Of a stretch of 64,000 nt of DNA, positions 11,712 to 22,650 are shown piece by piece. Source of the stretch: Agapanthus africanus. Its lineage: Eukaryota; Streptophyta; Magnoliopsida; Asparagales; Amaryllidaceae. Location: NCBI GenBank assembly GCA_030015575.1, contig JASDDO010000006.1:380888137-380952136 (forward strand), given 5' to 3'. Each line of letters starts with the position of its first letter. Within the stretch, counting starts at the first letter, position 1. The translations under genes were made by a program, and so were the position numbers. The notes under the pieces were generated by a model. That model did no database searches and had not been told where the DNA came from. It saw nothing but the letters and a program-made list of their open reading frames with translations.

Positions 11712-13715
11712 TTAGGCCTCGGGGCCAGGCACGACCTCGGGGTCCTCGATATCTACCACGAGCCGAGTAGGGTCCTCGGCCAACTCCTCGTCAGGAATTT
11801 CTTCCCCCTGCTCGTCAGCGTCCGCGAGGGGGTATTCGGCCCGGAGCTCTTCATCGGTGAACTCCGGCATCCGGGCCTTAACAGCGTCGAGGGCCTCATG
11901 CCAGATGCGGGTGGTGGCCACGGCTAAGTCATCGTAGAAGTCCTTCGACTTCTTGTAGCCCTCTACCGCCTTCGCTGCCGAGAGGTCGGCCTACTCCGCC
12001 GCCTTGACCGTCGCCCCCAGCTCCTTCTGGAGGGTCCTCACCATCTTCTTCAGGTTGCCGGCGAGCGTCTGAGCGTCCTCAAGCTTGACCTCGGCAGCCA
12101 GGCGGCCTCGCGGTGCCGGGCAACCTCCCGTTTCCCGGCCTCCACCTCGCCCTCCAGGGCGGCAACCCTCGCCATCGCCGCCTCCAGCTCCCGCTTGGAG
12201 CTCTCTTCCAGCGAGGCAAGCTGGTCCTCGGCCTTCATCGCCGGGGCTATCACCTCGGCCTCCATGCGTAAGGCAAGGGCGACGTGCTTGAGGACCTGAA
12301 AAAAAAATAAGAAAGAGGTCAGGAAGACGAAGGAAGCGTAAAATCTCACAAGCAACCGAGCACTTACCTGCACGGACTCCTTGGCGATGGATGCCATCTG
12401 GGCCCTGAAGGTCCCCCCGGGGACCCTGCCCCGTGCCGACCTCTCTATTTTGTTCAACAGGCTGTCCACGACAGATAGCCCTGAGGGCACCGCGAACCGG
12501 AGGCCCCCGTCCTCCACCATGATCGACAAGGGCGGGCCCCGAGGAGACTTCCGATAACCCCTCTTGAGTGGCTCCGATAGAAATTCGGTCTCCTCCTCCG
12601 AGACCAGGTCCTCCAGAATTCGATCCCGCTTTCGGCCCGGCGCTCTGCTAGGCCCCGGGGCGGGATCCGCCCCCGAACGCTCAAGGGACGCGGCCACCGG
12701 AGGCACCAGGACGGAGGCCGAAGGAGCCGAGGCAGGCTTCGAATGAGAAGAGCTGGCGCCTCCAGCCTTCGTGACCTTCCTCGGCTGGCGCATGGAGGCT
12801 CGGAGCTCGTCCATATCCATGGGTCCTACACAAAACCAAATGCAAAGAAGTCAGCGCCACATGCAATATACAAGCCAAAAAGCAAGCCTAACTTACCGAC
12901 GAACTCGACGGGGCTGAGCCCGGCCCAACTCAGGACCTTCTCAGACAGCAGCACATCAAATCGGAGGATGGGCTCCCACGACGCCACCCTCACCGCGGCG
13001 GGGTCATTAGACTAGTTCCCCGGCAAGCATTTTTCCCTCGACCACTTTGTGGCCACAGGGCAGTCCTTGCCCTCGGGCAGCGCGACGAAGAAAAACTTCT
13101 TCTTCCAGTCGTGAATGGAAGAAGGCATGGCTATAACTCCTGTCCCGGCGGCGCCCCCCTGCCGCTTTCTAAAAGAGAGGTAGACCCACCTCGGGTCGTC
13201 CGCTCGGCCCCCAGGATGATTTTTGAAAACAAGGGGGGAATCAAGGATGGAGAGGCTGAAGGGAACCGCCTGTAGTTTCAGGCGGATCAGGAACCCGAGG
13301 AGAATCCTCCATGAGTTCGGCACTAGCTGGCCATGGGCTAACCCGAAGAAGTTCGGCGCTTCGACAACCTCGGAATAGAAAGGCAGGCGCATTCCATCCC
13401 AAAAAGCTTCCAAATACAGGGCGATCTCCCTACCCCATACTTGGTCTGCCTTCTCTTTCTCCTTGGCCAGACGAAGCGTATAATGTGAGGGGATGTGGAA
13501 GCTCGCCCGAGCATTGGCAAGCTCGTCCTCATGCCTCACCCAACACGACGCGCCGGGGGTAGCGTCTACCGCCTCCTCCCTGGGGGCTGCCCTCGCCGCG
13601 CGATCCAGGAAAGAAGATCTGACCCCTGCTCCCTGGGAAGACTCGGGCTCAACTAGAGGGTCCCTAGAACCTACTCCTACGGTATCTACAGATTCTACGA
13701 AAGAAGATATCTAAC
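11712..13715 (-). pseudogene. antisense aORF2: spliced, 'putative gypsy type transposon' (Transposase_28-like) domain plus coiled coil
   Basis: Minus-strand gene. Exon A (13715 to about 12897) encodes a globular domain with H-Y-T-L-R-L, F-G-L-A-H-G-Q-L-V-P-N-S-W-R and W-K-K-K-F-F-F-V, the wording I associate with Pfam Transposase_28. It has an in-frame TAG just after C-L-P-G-N near 13012. An intron with donor GTAAGT (near 12896) and acceptor TTTTGTGTAG (near 12830) leads to exon B. A second intron (12367-12296, 72 bp, GTAAGT...TTCAG) leads to a Glu/Ala/Arg-rich coiled coil. A frameshift near 12105 and a TAG near 11993 precede the acidic C-terminus, which ends at 11712. No in-frame ATG is visible at the 5' end, so the start codon is lost or lies in an unseen exon. 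Confidence 0.72.
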
Positions 13716-13830
13716 CTGAAGAAGAGAGATCCTCAGAAAACGAAAGCAGAAGAAAGAAGACGAGCGCCGAGCAACCAGGACTTAGAGCGAGAAAATATGA
13801 AGGAGTAGGGGCCCTGGAGTAGGCCCCACC

Positions 13831-13840
13831 CCTATTTATC
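13831..13840 (-). promoter_or_regulatory. TATA box of antisense aORF2
   Basis: The minus strand reads GATAAATAGG, GC-flanked, about 120 bp before the first coding stretch of aORF2. It suggests the antisense gene has its own promoter and does not depend on the LTR. Confidence 0.5.
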
Positions 13841-14190
13841 ACTGCAATCGCCCTCATCCAACGGCGCCCTTCATCTCCCGCCAAAACGCCTTCCCGCATC
13901 CAACGGCCCCGATCGCTCCACTTTTCGTTCCCACACTAGGTCGCATCCCATCAGACGCCGCAGGTCTGCACACGTCGCGTCGGCCAACCGACGGTTGAGA
14001 TGCGGACCGTCGCTTTAGTGACAGGATGCACGAACCGGCGCACCTTCCTTAAATGCAGAGATCTCGCCCTGATTCGCTGGCGGAAAAGACAGTTGACAGC
14101 CCGGGGACGCGTCCCGACGAAATTTTGAGAGGGAGCTCACCCCGGGCTGCCCGGCAGTCCACTCTTGACCCGACCCGCCATCTGGTTGGG

Positions 14191-14205
14191 ACAAGAATGG
14201 GGGGC
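14191..14205 (+). other. polypurine tract of family A copy 1
   Basis: ACAAGAATGGGGGGC ends 3 bp before the LTR start (TGATGATACT at 14209). A purine run at this place primes plus-strand DNA synthesis and marks what follows as the 3' LTR of a plus-strand element. Confidence 0.75.
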
Positions 14206-14208
14206 TAA

Positions 14209-14942
14209 TGATGATACTCTATATTGGCGATCTCCCAGATCAGGACACGTGGCAGATGACATGTCCCAGAACTCAGAAGAAAGGGCCCACAGGGGCTGAC
14301 CAGGCCACCCCTGTACTCGACCTGCAAGCTCAAGCTGGCTCTCCTCAGGACCCCCTACAAATTGGCCTCCTCGGCCTCTCAGCTTGCCCCAAGCTGCCAC
14401 AGGACCAAAACTCCTCGGCCCTCCCGCTCGTTCCCGGGCTCCCCTGCCAAGGCCATCTTCCTCGGTCCTTCCGACCGACCAACTCCACCACTTACAGGTG
14501 TAACCGCCGCTCCACAAATCTCGCTATGCGCAGATTCTCCGCTGGCAACATCCCACGTTCCACGCCATCACGATCCCCATTAATAAGCGATCCGCTCGTT
14601 ACGCGGGCGTGCCGTCGGGAGCGTAACTGCCGGCGAGATTCTCGCGCCTGCTGCTGCGTGCTGCCGCCACTATATAAACCCTCATCACAGAGGGGTCAAG
14701 TAAGCTTTTTCACCCCACTTAGCCGTTACTCTGCTCGGATCTTGTGCTAACTTGATCGTCGGAGGGTCCTCGGTGGTACCAAACCATCCCGGAAGTTCCT
14801 TGCAGGTACTCGGCGCGAACTCAAACCACCAATATCCTCAAAACCCATTGAGACCCACACGCAACATAAGATCACCTCCAAAATCCACCGGGAGATCGAT
14901 AGAAGACAGTATCTGATGGAGACCCGAAAAGGACCTCCATCA
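14209..14942 (+). repeat. 3' LTR of family A copy 1 (734 bp)
   Basis: Starts TGATGATACT and ends CTCCATCA, an inverted TGATG/CATCA pair. A TATATAAA at 14671-14678 is its core promoter. It matches the LTR at 26735-27537 in order and wording: ACACGTGGCAGATGAC near the start, a TATA box, then CTAACTTGATCGT and GGAGGGT, then the CTCCATCA end. The expected target duplication after it would be tttag (14943-14947); the partner is lost. Confidence 0.85.
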
Positions 14943-15608
14943 TTTAGGGAACTGCAATTATCAAACCCATTAGTTTGTTGCTATTTTGAACTTGTGGGGT
15001 CGCTTATTTTGGTGTATTCTGCCTGTGGACTATGATCTAACCGCGCAAAATTACTAGACAAATTTGAAGTCACATAACATTGTATAACTGAAAGCAAGGA
15101 CATTCAAATGTTTACTATTAGATTGTGAAGCCACATAACATTTTATAACTGAAAGCAAAGCCTCATAATATATTGAGGAAGCCACGTAACCTCTTATAGT
15201 AAATTCTCTGTTTTGCATCCTACTGTGATTTCCTTCAATTGTTTGATAACTCATCGACTTCAAATGCATATTCAGTTCCATTGTGTTAAAAACTTGTGAA
15301 ATTCGGAAAGCGACCATCTTTTCTGGCACTTCATGCTAATTGTACAATTTTTAAAAAAACGGATTTTACCATTACATCAAGAGAGAGAGAGAGAGAGAGA
15401 GGGAGAGAGGGTGTTCCTGGAATTATTTAATCCAGTATCGATTCCATTGACTTCCCTTCAATGTTTGTAAATGCAATGTATGGCTAATGTCAAAGTGATG
15501 TATATAAACTCTTGAAGTGAGCTTTGTATATGGGCTAAGGCCTATCATCTTGTATTCCTTAATAAATATCACATTGGGCTCTTTCCCCGGTTAAAAAAAA
15601 AGCTAGTG
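14943..15608. other. non-genic stretch with a short direct repeat and a (GA)n run
   Basis: No gene is supported. A 61-bp-spaced direct repeat is present near 15066 and 15127 (both read CACATAACATT, then TATAACTGAAAGCAA). A GA run lies at about 15381-15402. Near 15560-15600 an AATAAA-like site and a run of nine A residues look like the tail of a retroposed sequence, but I cannot assign it. Confidence 0.6.
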
Positions 15609-15787
15609 TTTAGTAAAGTGCTCCAAGGAGAGACCCAGGTAATGGTGTTAATTACAAGCTTGTTGTTGAGGCCGAGGATGGAACTAAAGTTTGGAATTAT
15701 GAGGCTGTGGTTTGGGAGGGATTCATAGAGGGGAAGTCTAGGGAGCTTATTTCTTTCAAACCTGTTAACTGTCCAAGTGAAGTCTAA
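15609..15787 (+). pseudogene. phytocystatin (cysteine protease inhibitor) C-terminal fragment
   Basis: Reads K-V-L-Q-G-E-T-Q-V, then after a shift of frame at about 15641-15643 continues G-V-N-Y-K-L-V-V-E-A-E-D-G-T-K-V-W-N-Y-E to a TAA at 15785-15787, with A-V-V-W-E and S-R-E-L-I-S-F-K-P-V near the end. This is the typical second half of a plant cystatin. The shift falls in the Gln-Val-Val-Ala-Gly loop that enters the protease active site, so that motif is destroyed. No N-terminal exon was found upstream. It ends about 90 bp before the first CNGC exon. Confidence 0.68.
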
Positions 15788-17415
15788 AGTTTTGAAGAAA
15801 ATTTAGTTTCTAGTGCCGGCACTTATGTTCTCGTTCTTCTTTAGTAGTTTTGTTAAATACTATCTCGTCATTTTAGGTTCTATCCCGATGAGAGGCAAAA
15901 GCCGCAAAACTCCAACCCCGGCGGACTTAGCAGAGTGAGCCCTAGGATCGTGGGAAATTCCGAAGTGTTCCCTGAATACCATGAGCCGTGGCGAAAAAGA
16001 ATTTTGGATCCGGGCAGCAAAATCATACTAAAATGGCACCGTATATTCCTAATCTCATGCTTGGTTGCTCTCTTTTTACATCCTTTGTACTTCTACTTGC
16101 CTTCAGTTGATAATGGCAACAATACATCATGTATTAAGCTCGATCGAAAATTGAGCACCATTGTCACATTTTTCCGGACACTCGCCGATTTATTTTATGT
16201 TCTTCACATGGTTATAAAGTTCCGAACTGCATATGTTGCCCCGAGCTCTAGGGTTTTTGGAAGGGGAGAGCTAGTCATGGATCCTACGAGAATTGCTTGG
16301 AGATATTTGGAATCAGATTTTTTTTGTAGATTTTGCTGCCGCGTTGCCATTTCCACAGGTAATCTTGATGTTTTATTGCCAACTTTGTAGTATGGTTTAT
16401 AATTTGTTCTTGGTTAAATTTACTAGAATACCATGACCTTTAGAAGTTTTTACTTAAATACCATATGCTTTATGTATTGCAAGTTGATGCCATGGATGTA
16501 GTGATTCTAGTGGTTTTCACTTAATTATCACACCCTGTATCTAATTTTACAAAAATACGCTGCAGAATAAATCGATGAAAATTAGACTTGGATGATGAGT
16601 AGACTATAGGAGAGTTCTAAATGTTATTTATTCTTCTGTACAGCCTTCATCTTTTAGGTATTCGGTTTATATGTACACAACTTGATGTTGCACATTCTGT
16701 TTCGAACTTGAAGTACACAGTTTTTTCCTTCTTTTTCTGGGCTTTGGAGCAATAAAGAGAGATCAGCAACCTTCAGTACCTGTGAAATAAGCCTTAAGCT
16801 GTGTTTTCTTATTTCGCGCATTTTTTAACCACATTTTCATCTCTGTGTTACAAACTTATTGCGATCAAAATGTCACCTTACATCTTCTCTTTCTCTATCG
16901 CAGATTGTCGTCTGGTTTCTGCTACCAGCAATTAGAGCTCAGTACAACAACAATGCCCTTGCTCTGATTGTTCTAATTCAATACGTTCCAAGATTGTATC
17001 TTCTATTTCCACTGAGCTATCAAATTATTAAAACTACAGTTGTTGTTAAAAGAAATGCTTGGGCCGCAGCTGCATACAATCTTCTACTATACCTAATTGC
17101 TAGCCATGTATGTATCTCTTCCCATTTAATATTTATTGTCTTTAGATAAAGAATTAATGGTTGTGCCATTATCTCTACTATTTCTAATGCAAACTCGGAG
17201 TTTTGCTATTTTGCTATTCCTAAAAACTCTAATCTCCACATGCATCTCTTTGAATGCCATGTGGATTGTGGCCATCTATTCCAAAGACGAATGACATTCA
17301 CTTCAAAAGTCATTCCATTGGTGTAGGAAAAATAGCTTTATCTTTTTACATGTGGATAAAATACTTTTACTAGTTCATCCCTTTTTGCATGAGCCACAAT
17401 AGAATTTCATTGAAC

Positions 17416-17439
17416 ATCATCATCATCATCATCATCATT
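17416..17439. repeat. (CAT)n microsatellite in a CNGC intron
   Basis: An uninterrupted CAT trinucleotide run of about 24 bp. Confidence 0.9.
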
Positions 17440-18948
17440 TTAAAGTTGCATACTAGACATAAAAAAATCCTATAATTTCTTATGTGCATGTACCCAAAAG
17501 ATAACCTTCTTTTTACAAGTTTAAGTTCTGAATGGAGTCATTTATTTTTGGTATCTTCTTTCAGTTGAACGGCAAACTACTTGCTGGAGATCTGAATGCA
17601 AAAAAGAGAATAGTATCGGTTGCATAATGAAGTTTCTGGACTGTGGTCTTTTAAGCCGTGAAGATCGACAAGTTTGGGCAAACAAGACACAAGTATTTTC
17701 ACATTGTAATGCTAATAAGCATAATATTACTTTCCAATACGGCATATTTAGATATGCGTTGACCACTGGCGCTGTGTCCTCGGACTTCATTCGGAAGTAC
17801 TTCTTTAGTCTTTGGTGGGGGTTTGCAGAGCTTGAGGTATACAGTGCATTTTATTTCAAAAAATTTCATACAGTTTTCTCTTTTTCTATATTTAGGAGAA
17901 CTATGCAGCTCTTTCCCATTATAGTTCCTGTAAAAATATTTACAGGATTTGAAGTGAGTTTTAATGTTTCATAACAACTTGTGCTCGCTAGGTTTATTTT
18001 ATTTTATTTTGAACAATATTGTTATTCAAACACATCTCTCATGACTTTTGCACTACGCGATGAAGGATATGAAGGATTACATAGAAGCATGATACAAAAT
18101 CCGACAAGGAACAATATTAGAAATATCTTCGTTTCTTTAAGAAATATGCAATTTAATCCATGAGTACATGACTGTTTCTAGCCAAAGTATCTCATTCGAT
18201 ATTTCATGATATTTTGTAGATTATTAAATTTGACTATTTTCTTCTGTCAGCTCATATGGCCAGAACTTGATGACAAGTACTTTCGTAGGGGAAACATCAT
18301 TTGCAATCCTCGTCGCCATTTCTTTTATTTGCACATTTGATCGGAAATATGCAGGTATGCAGTAACCTGTCTCCTTAGACTTGCCAGTGCTTTGTAGTTG
18401 CTCTGGGTTAATTTTACTATAATATCCTTATCTATCACTGTTTTTACCAAACTACCTTAAAGTTTTCTTTTAATTACACCAAGCTCCTTTAAAAGCTGCA
18501 TTTTGAGGGCCCTTTAGTGAAAAAATTCCTTGAAACCAAAGTTTGGCAGAGTTTACCGTAATATATCTTTAAGTTAGTAGAGTGAAAAACAGCTGTAAAT
18601 AGAGATATTTATTGAAAATTTACCCCTAAGTTCAATTATTTATTTAGTTTCCTTTTTAAGTTGTGAATTGGGCCGAGTGGCTGGCAAAAAATTGAATATA
18701 AATTGTTTCAGACATACTTGCAATCTCTAAGTGTAAGGCTTGAAGAATGGAGATTGAAGCAAAGAGACACAGAGGAGTGGATGAGCCATCGGCAACTTCC
18801 TCATGATTTGAGGGTGAGAGTGAGATGTTTTGTTCAATACAAGTGGCTTGCAACAAGAGGGGTCAATGAAGAAGCTATACTGTGGGATGAGCTTTCCGAC
18901 CTTCGTCGAGGTATCCAACGCCACCTTTGCTTGGACCTTGTTCGACGC

Positions 18949-20429
18949 GTAAGTAATTCCTCAATTTATTTGACTAATTATCCACTGACATTTGAATAAA
19001 AAAAGGTTGGTCTATCACGTGTGGCTCTTATACCCCCTCAAGTGACGTATCAGAGCAAACATTCACTCTGCTCATCCATCAGAACCCTTACAACCCTTAC
19101 AGACACTTGAATTCAATTTTATATAACTCAAATGATCGTCTAATTCAACTCTACGGCTGCTTGGGTTGGTTAGAGCAGAGTTTGAGTGTTTTCGAGGGGT
19201 TTGGTCGGTGAACAATGAAGGTGTTTGCGCTAACCAATTACTTGAAGGTGTATATGGGTCAAGCTTGTAGATGCATCTTTGAATAACAAATGGTGTGAAA
19301 AATAAGAAAGATTAAATGCATGACTTTTTGTTGAAAGAACAACTGGTCCTTTTTGACACTTTTGACAGTAAGTTAATTCACATAATTATATCGGGGAATT
19401 CGAAATATCTAATATTTTATCCATGGGCTAATTGCATATAACACTCTCCATGTATATCTCATCCCACATTTGTCACCTCTCAGCTCGTTCATTGTCGCAT
19501 AACATTCCTAAATTGGTCTGATATATAACTTAGAAGAGGAAATTTACTTGATCGATGACTAACTCAATCGCCCTCCATTCAATAAATTTACTCAATAAAT
19601 CTGTGGATCCCTCACTTATATATTCCTTCCAATGTACCAAACCCCGTCTATTTGTAGGCCGAAATCTCAGCTTTTGCACAATGGTCTATATATTTCTTTA
19701 AAAATGTAAGGGTTTTTCTATTTAGCACCCCTTACCTATTTCTAACAATCATCCAAATCTTTGATATTCTATATATCACCCATAAAACTGTTAAGTTATT
19801 CAAATTTCTCACCTAAGCTAATTTTTAGATGAAATACTCCTTAACAATAAAAATAGCCCTTCTTTCAACATTAATGGTTCAAAGGTGAAGTCCGGCTTTA
19901 GTTTTGTGAAGAAATCAAGAGTTTTATGCATTTGATGGATTAAATAAAGTGAATTTGGAAAAAAGAAAAGAATACCTTAAAAGAGAAGGATAAGAGAGAA
20001 ATAAGTTAATTGTGATTTTTTATTTCATAAACCCACAAACTTAGTTAAGCTAACCCAACTTGAGTTAAAAAATTTGACATTGCGCTAACAGAGGTGATTT
20101 TTAGATAATGACAATGTTTTTAGGGTGTTTTTTTTAATAACTTGTATGTTTAGGTTGATTTTTGGATAATTTATATGTTTTGTGGCGATATATGGAATAT
20201 GGAAGTTTTGGGAAAGATATTTAGAAATAAGCTAGTTTTGCGGATGATATAGAAACCCCCCCAAAAAAATTAATATGTTTCTACGATACACCCAGTGGGG
20301 TTTGAACCTTTGGTGTTTATGTACCATCTTAAATTTCCCTTTCACTCCATCATTGCTCCAAAGTTGTGATGGGTGTAGGGCAAACCTCTGGTACCATTTT
20401 AAATTTTTCTTTCACTTCATCAATTTTTC
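18949..20429. other. AT-rich start of the last CNGC intron
   Basis: Begins with a good donor (GTAAGT at 18949). It is AT-rich and has no coding pattern on either strand that I can support. The intron runs on to 22800 and is enlarged by the foldback array. Confidence 0.6.
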
Positions 20430-20537
20430 GAAGTTATGATGGGTGTTGAAGTATATACCTAAACCAATATTCGAAACACACATATTTACGGGCATATCGG
20501 TACATGATTGGATACAGAACAATGAAATAATTAAAAT

Positions 20538-20586
<49 letters not shown>

Positions 20587-22125
20587 GAGAATAAGAATAG
20601 AGGCCGTAGGAGGGATTTTCGTTAAGTGGCGTTGAGAAAATACGCCTTCCAACATTTTATTCAACGATCGACACCCATCATCATCTTTATCGTCTAAGAT
20701 GGGCATACACCAAATTTCACGTGATTCTACTACTTTTTCATCGTTGGATTAGCAATGCAAAAAGTTCTATTGTCAGTAAACCATTAATTTCGCACCCACT
20801 AAATCAACGGTGAAAAAGTGGTAGAATCACATGAAATTTGGTGTATCTACGTTTTAGATGATAAAGATGAAGACGATAGATGCCGATCGTCGGAAAAAAT
20901 GATGGAGAGCATATTTTTTCGACGCCATAAAAAGAAATTCCCTCCTATGGCACCTTTCCTCCATAAAGGTGCCATAGGAGGGAATTTTCTTATTGAGGAA
21001 AGGTGTCATAGGAAAGAATTTGCTTCTATTGCATCGAAAAAATATCGAAAAAATACGCTCTCCATGAGTTTTTCCGACGATCGGTATCCATCATTTTTAT
21101 TTTTATCATATAAGATATGGATACACCAAATTCATTTGATTTTACAATTTTTTCATCGTTGAATTAGCAATGTAATAAGTTCTATTGTCGATAAACCGTT
21201 AATTTTGCAGCTACTAAATCAAAGGTGGAAAGGTGGTAAAATTATATGAAATTTGGAGTATCCATATCTATAGATAAAGATGATGGGTGCCGATTGTCGG
21301 AAAAAATGATGGGTGTATTTTTTCAACGCAATGGGAGGAATTCATCCCTATGGCCTATTTTCTACATTATTCTCATATATAAATATGGAATAATGGAGGA
21401 TATGTGCCGTAGGAGGGGATTTCCTCTTATAGTGTCGAAAAATATACCTTTCATGATTTTTTCTGACGATCGACATCCATCATCATCATTATCTTTATCA
21501 TTTAAGATGCGGATACACCTAATTTATACGATTCTATCACTTTTCACCGTTCAATTTGCAATGTAAAAAGTTCTATTGTCGATAAACGGTCAATTTCGCA
21601 CCCACCAAATCAAGAGTGGAAAAGTGATAGAATCACATGAAATTTGGTGTATCCACATCTTATATGATAAAGATGATGATAGATGCCGATCCTCAAATAA
21701 AATTTTAGAGGGTGTATTTTCTCAACGCCACCTAACGAAAAGGCCTCCCCCTAGGAGGCTTTTTGCGTTAGGTGGCAGTAAAAAATACGCCCTCCACCAT
21801 TTTATTCGACGATCGGTATGTTCCAATTTGATATGCATTCTCTAATTTGTCGATACATCAAATTTTATATGATTACAACACTATTTCATCGTTGATTTAG
21901 TAATGTAAAAAGTTTTATTGTCTGTAAACCGTTAATTTTGCACCCTGTAAATCAACGGTGAAATTGTGTTTTAATCATATAAAATTTGGTGTATCGACAA
22001 GTTAGAGGATGGATATCAAGTTGGAAGGTGCCGATCTTCGAATAAAATGGTGAAGGGCGTATTTTTTGCCGCTACCTAACGGAAAAGCCTTCTAGAGCCT
22101 CTTTCTTCCATTATTCTCCCTCTCT

Positions 22126-22170
<45 letters not shown>

Positions 22171-22650
22171 GAAGTAAAGAGACCCTATGAGATTTTTTTC
22201 GTTAGGTGACATCGAAATCTACGTTTTCCCCCATTTTATTCGACGATCGGCACCGTCCATCTTGATTTTCATCGTCTAGGATATCGATATACCAAATTTC
22301 ATGTGATTTTAATACCTTTTCACCGCTGATTTAGTGGTACTGTCCATCTTGATCTTCATCGTATAAGATGCTGGTACACCAAATTTCATGTGATTTTAAT
22401 ACTTTTTCACTGTTGATTTAGTGGGTGCAAAATTAACGGTTTACCGACCATAGAATTTTTACATTGCTAAATCAACGGTGAAAAAGCGTTAAAATCACAG
22501 GAAATTTGGTGTATCGACGTATTAAATGATGAAGATCAAAATGGACGATGCCGATCGTAGAATACAATGATGGTGGATGTAAATTTCTCCACCACCTAAC
22601 AAAAAAAGCCTTCTAGAGCTCCCACTCTCTCTCTCTCTGTATATATATAT
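20430..22650. repeat. array of alternating inverted repeats (foldback/MITE-like) inside the CNGC intron
   Basis: About five copies of a palindromic unit A. Left arms (caccaaattt...) start near 20708, 21124, 21513, 21855 and 22291/22374; right arms (...aaatttggtgtat) end near 20845, 21258, 21650, 21990 and 22512. Between them lie B palindromes ending in a hairpin. A perfect one has 22-bp arms at 20935-20956 and 20966-20987. Another has arms 21727-21748 and 21754-21776 with few mismatches. (TA)n runs sit at about 20537-20586 and 22129-22168. No transposase frame is present. The repeat period varies from about 340 to 435 bp. Confidence 0.8.

Larger units (their letters stand above)
8162..14942 (+). 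mobile_element. Tat-lineage element, family A copy 1: 5' part cut off, pol deleted
   Basis: On the plus strand it starts abruptly inside gag at the Tekay insertion point and ends with a polypurine tract and 3' LTR (14209-14942). Between gag and LTR there is no protease, RT, RNase H or integrase. Instead there are antisense aORF1, a ~170-bp tandem array and antisense aORF2. The DNA just after the gag frame (tatgagcatgtattttt) resembles the DNA at the integrase stop of copy 2 (near 63101), so pol seems to have been removed by one deletion. Antisense ORFs and tandem repeats 3' of pol are a known layout in the Tat group (Retand/Ogre relatives). Confidence 0.82.

Noticed and set aside
15054..15329. 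91-residue minus-strand frame
   Set aside because: Covers a local direct repeat in AT-rich DNA and has no recognisable content.
15480..15600. Possible LINE 3' tail (AATAAA-like site and A-run)
   Set aside because: Too short and without upstream RT sequence or target duplication; noted only within the spacer entry.
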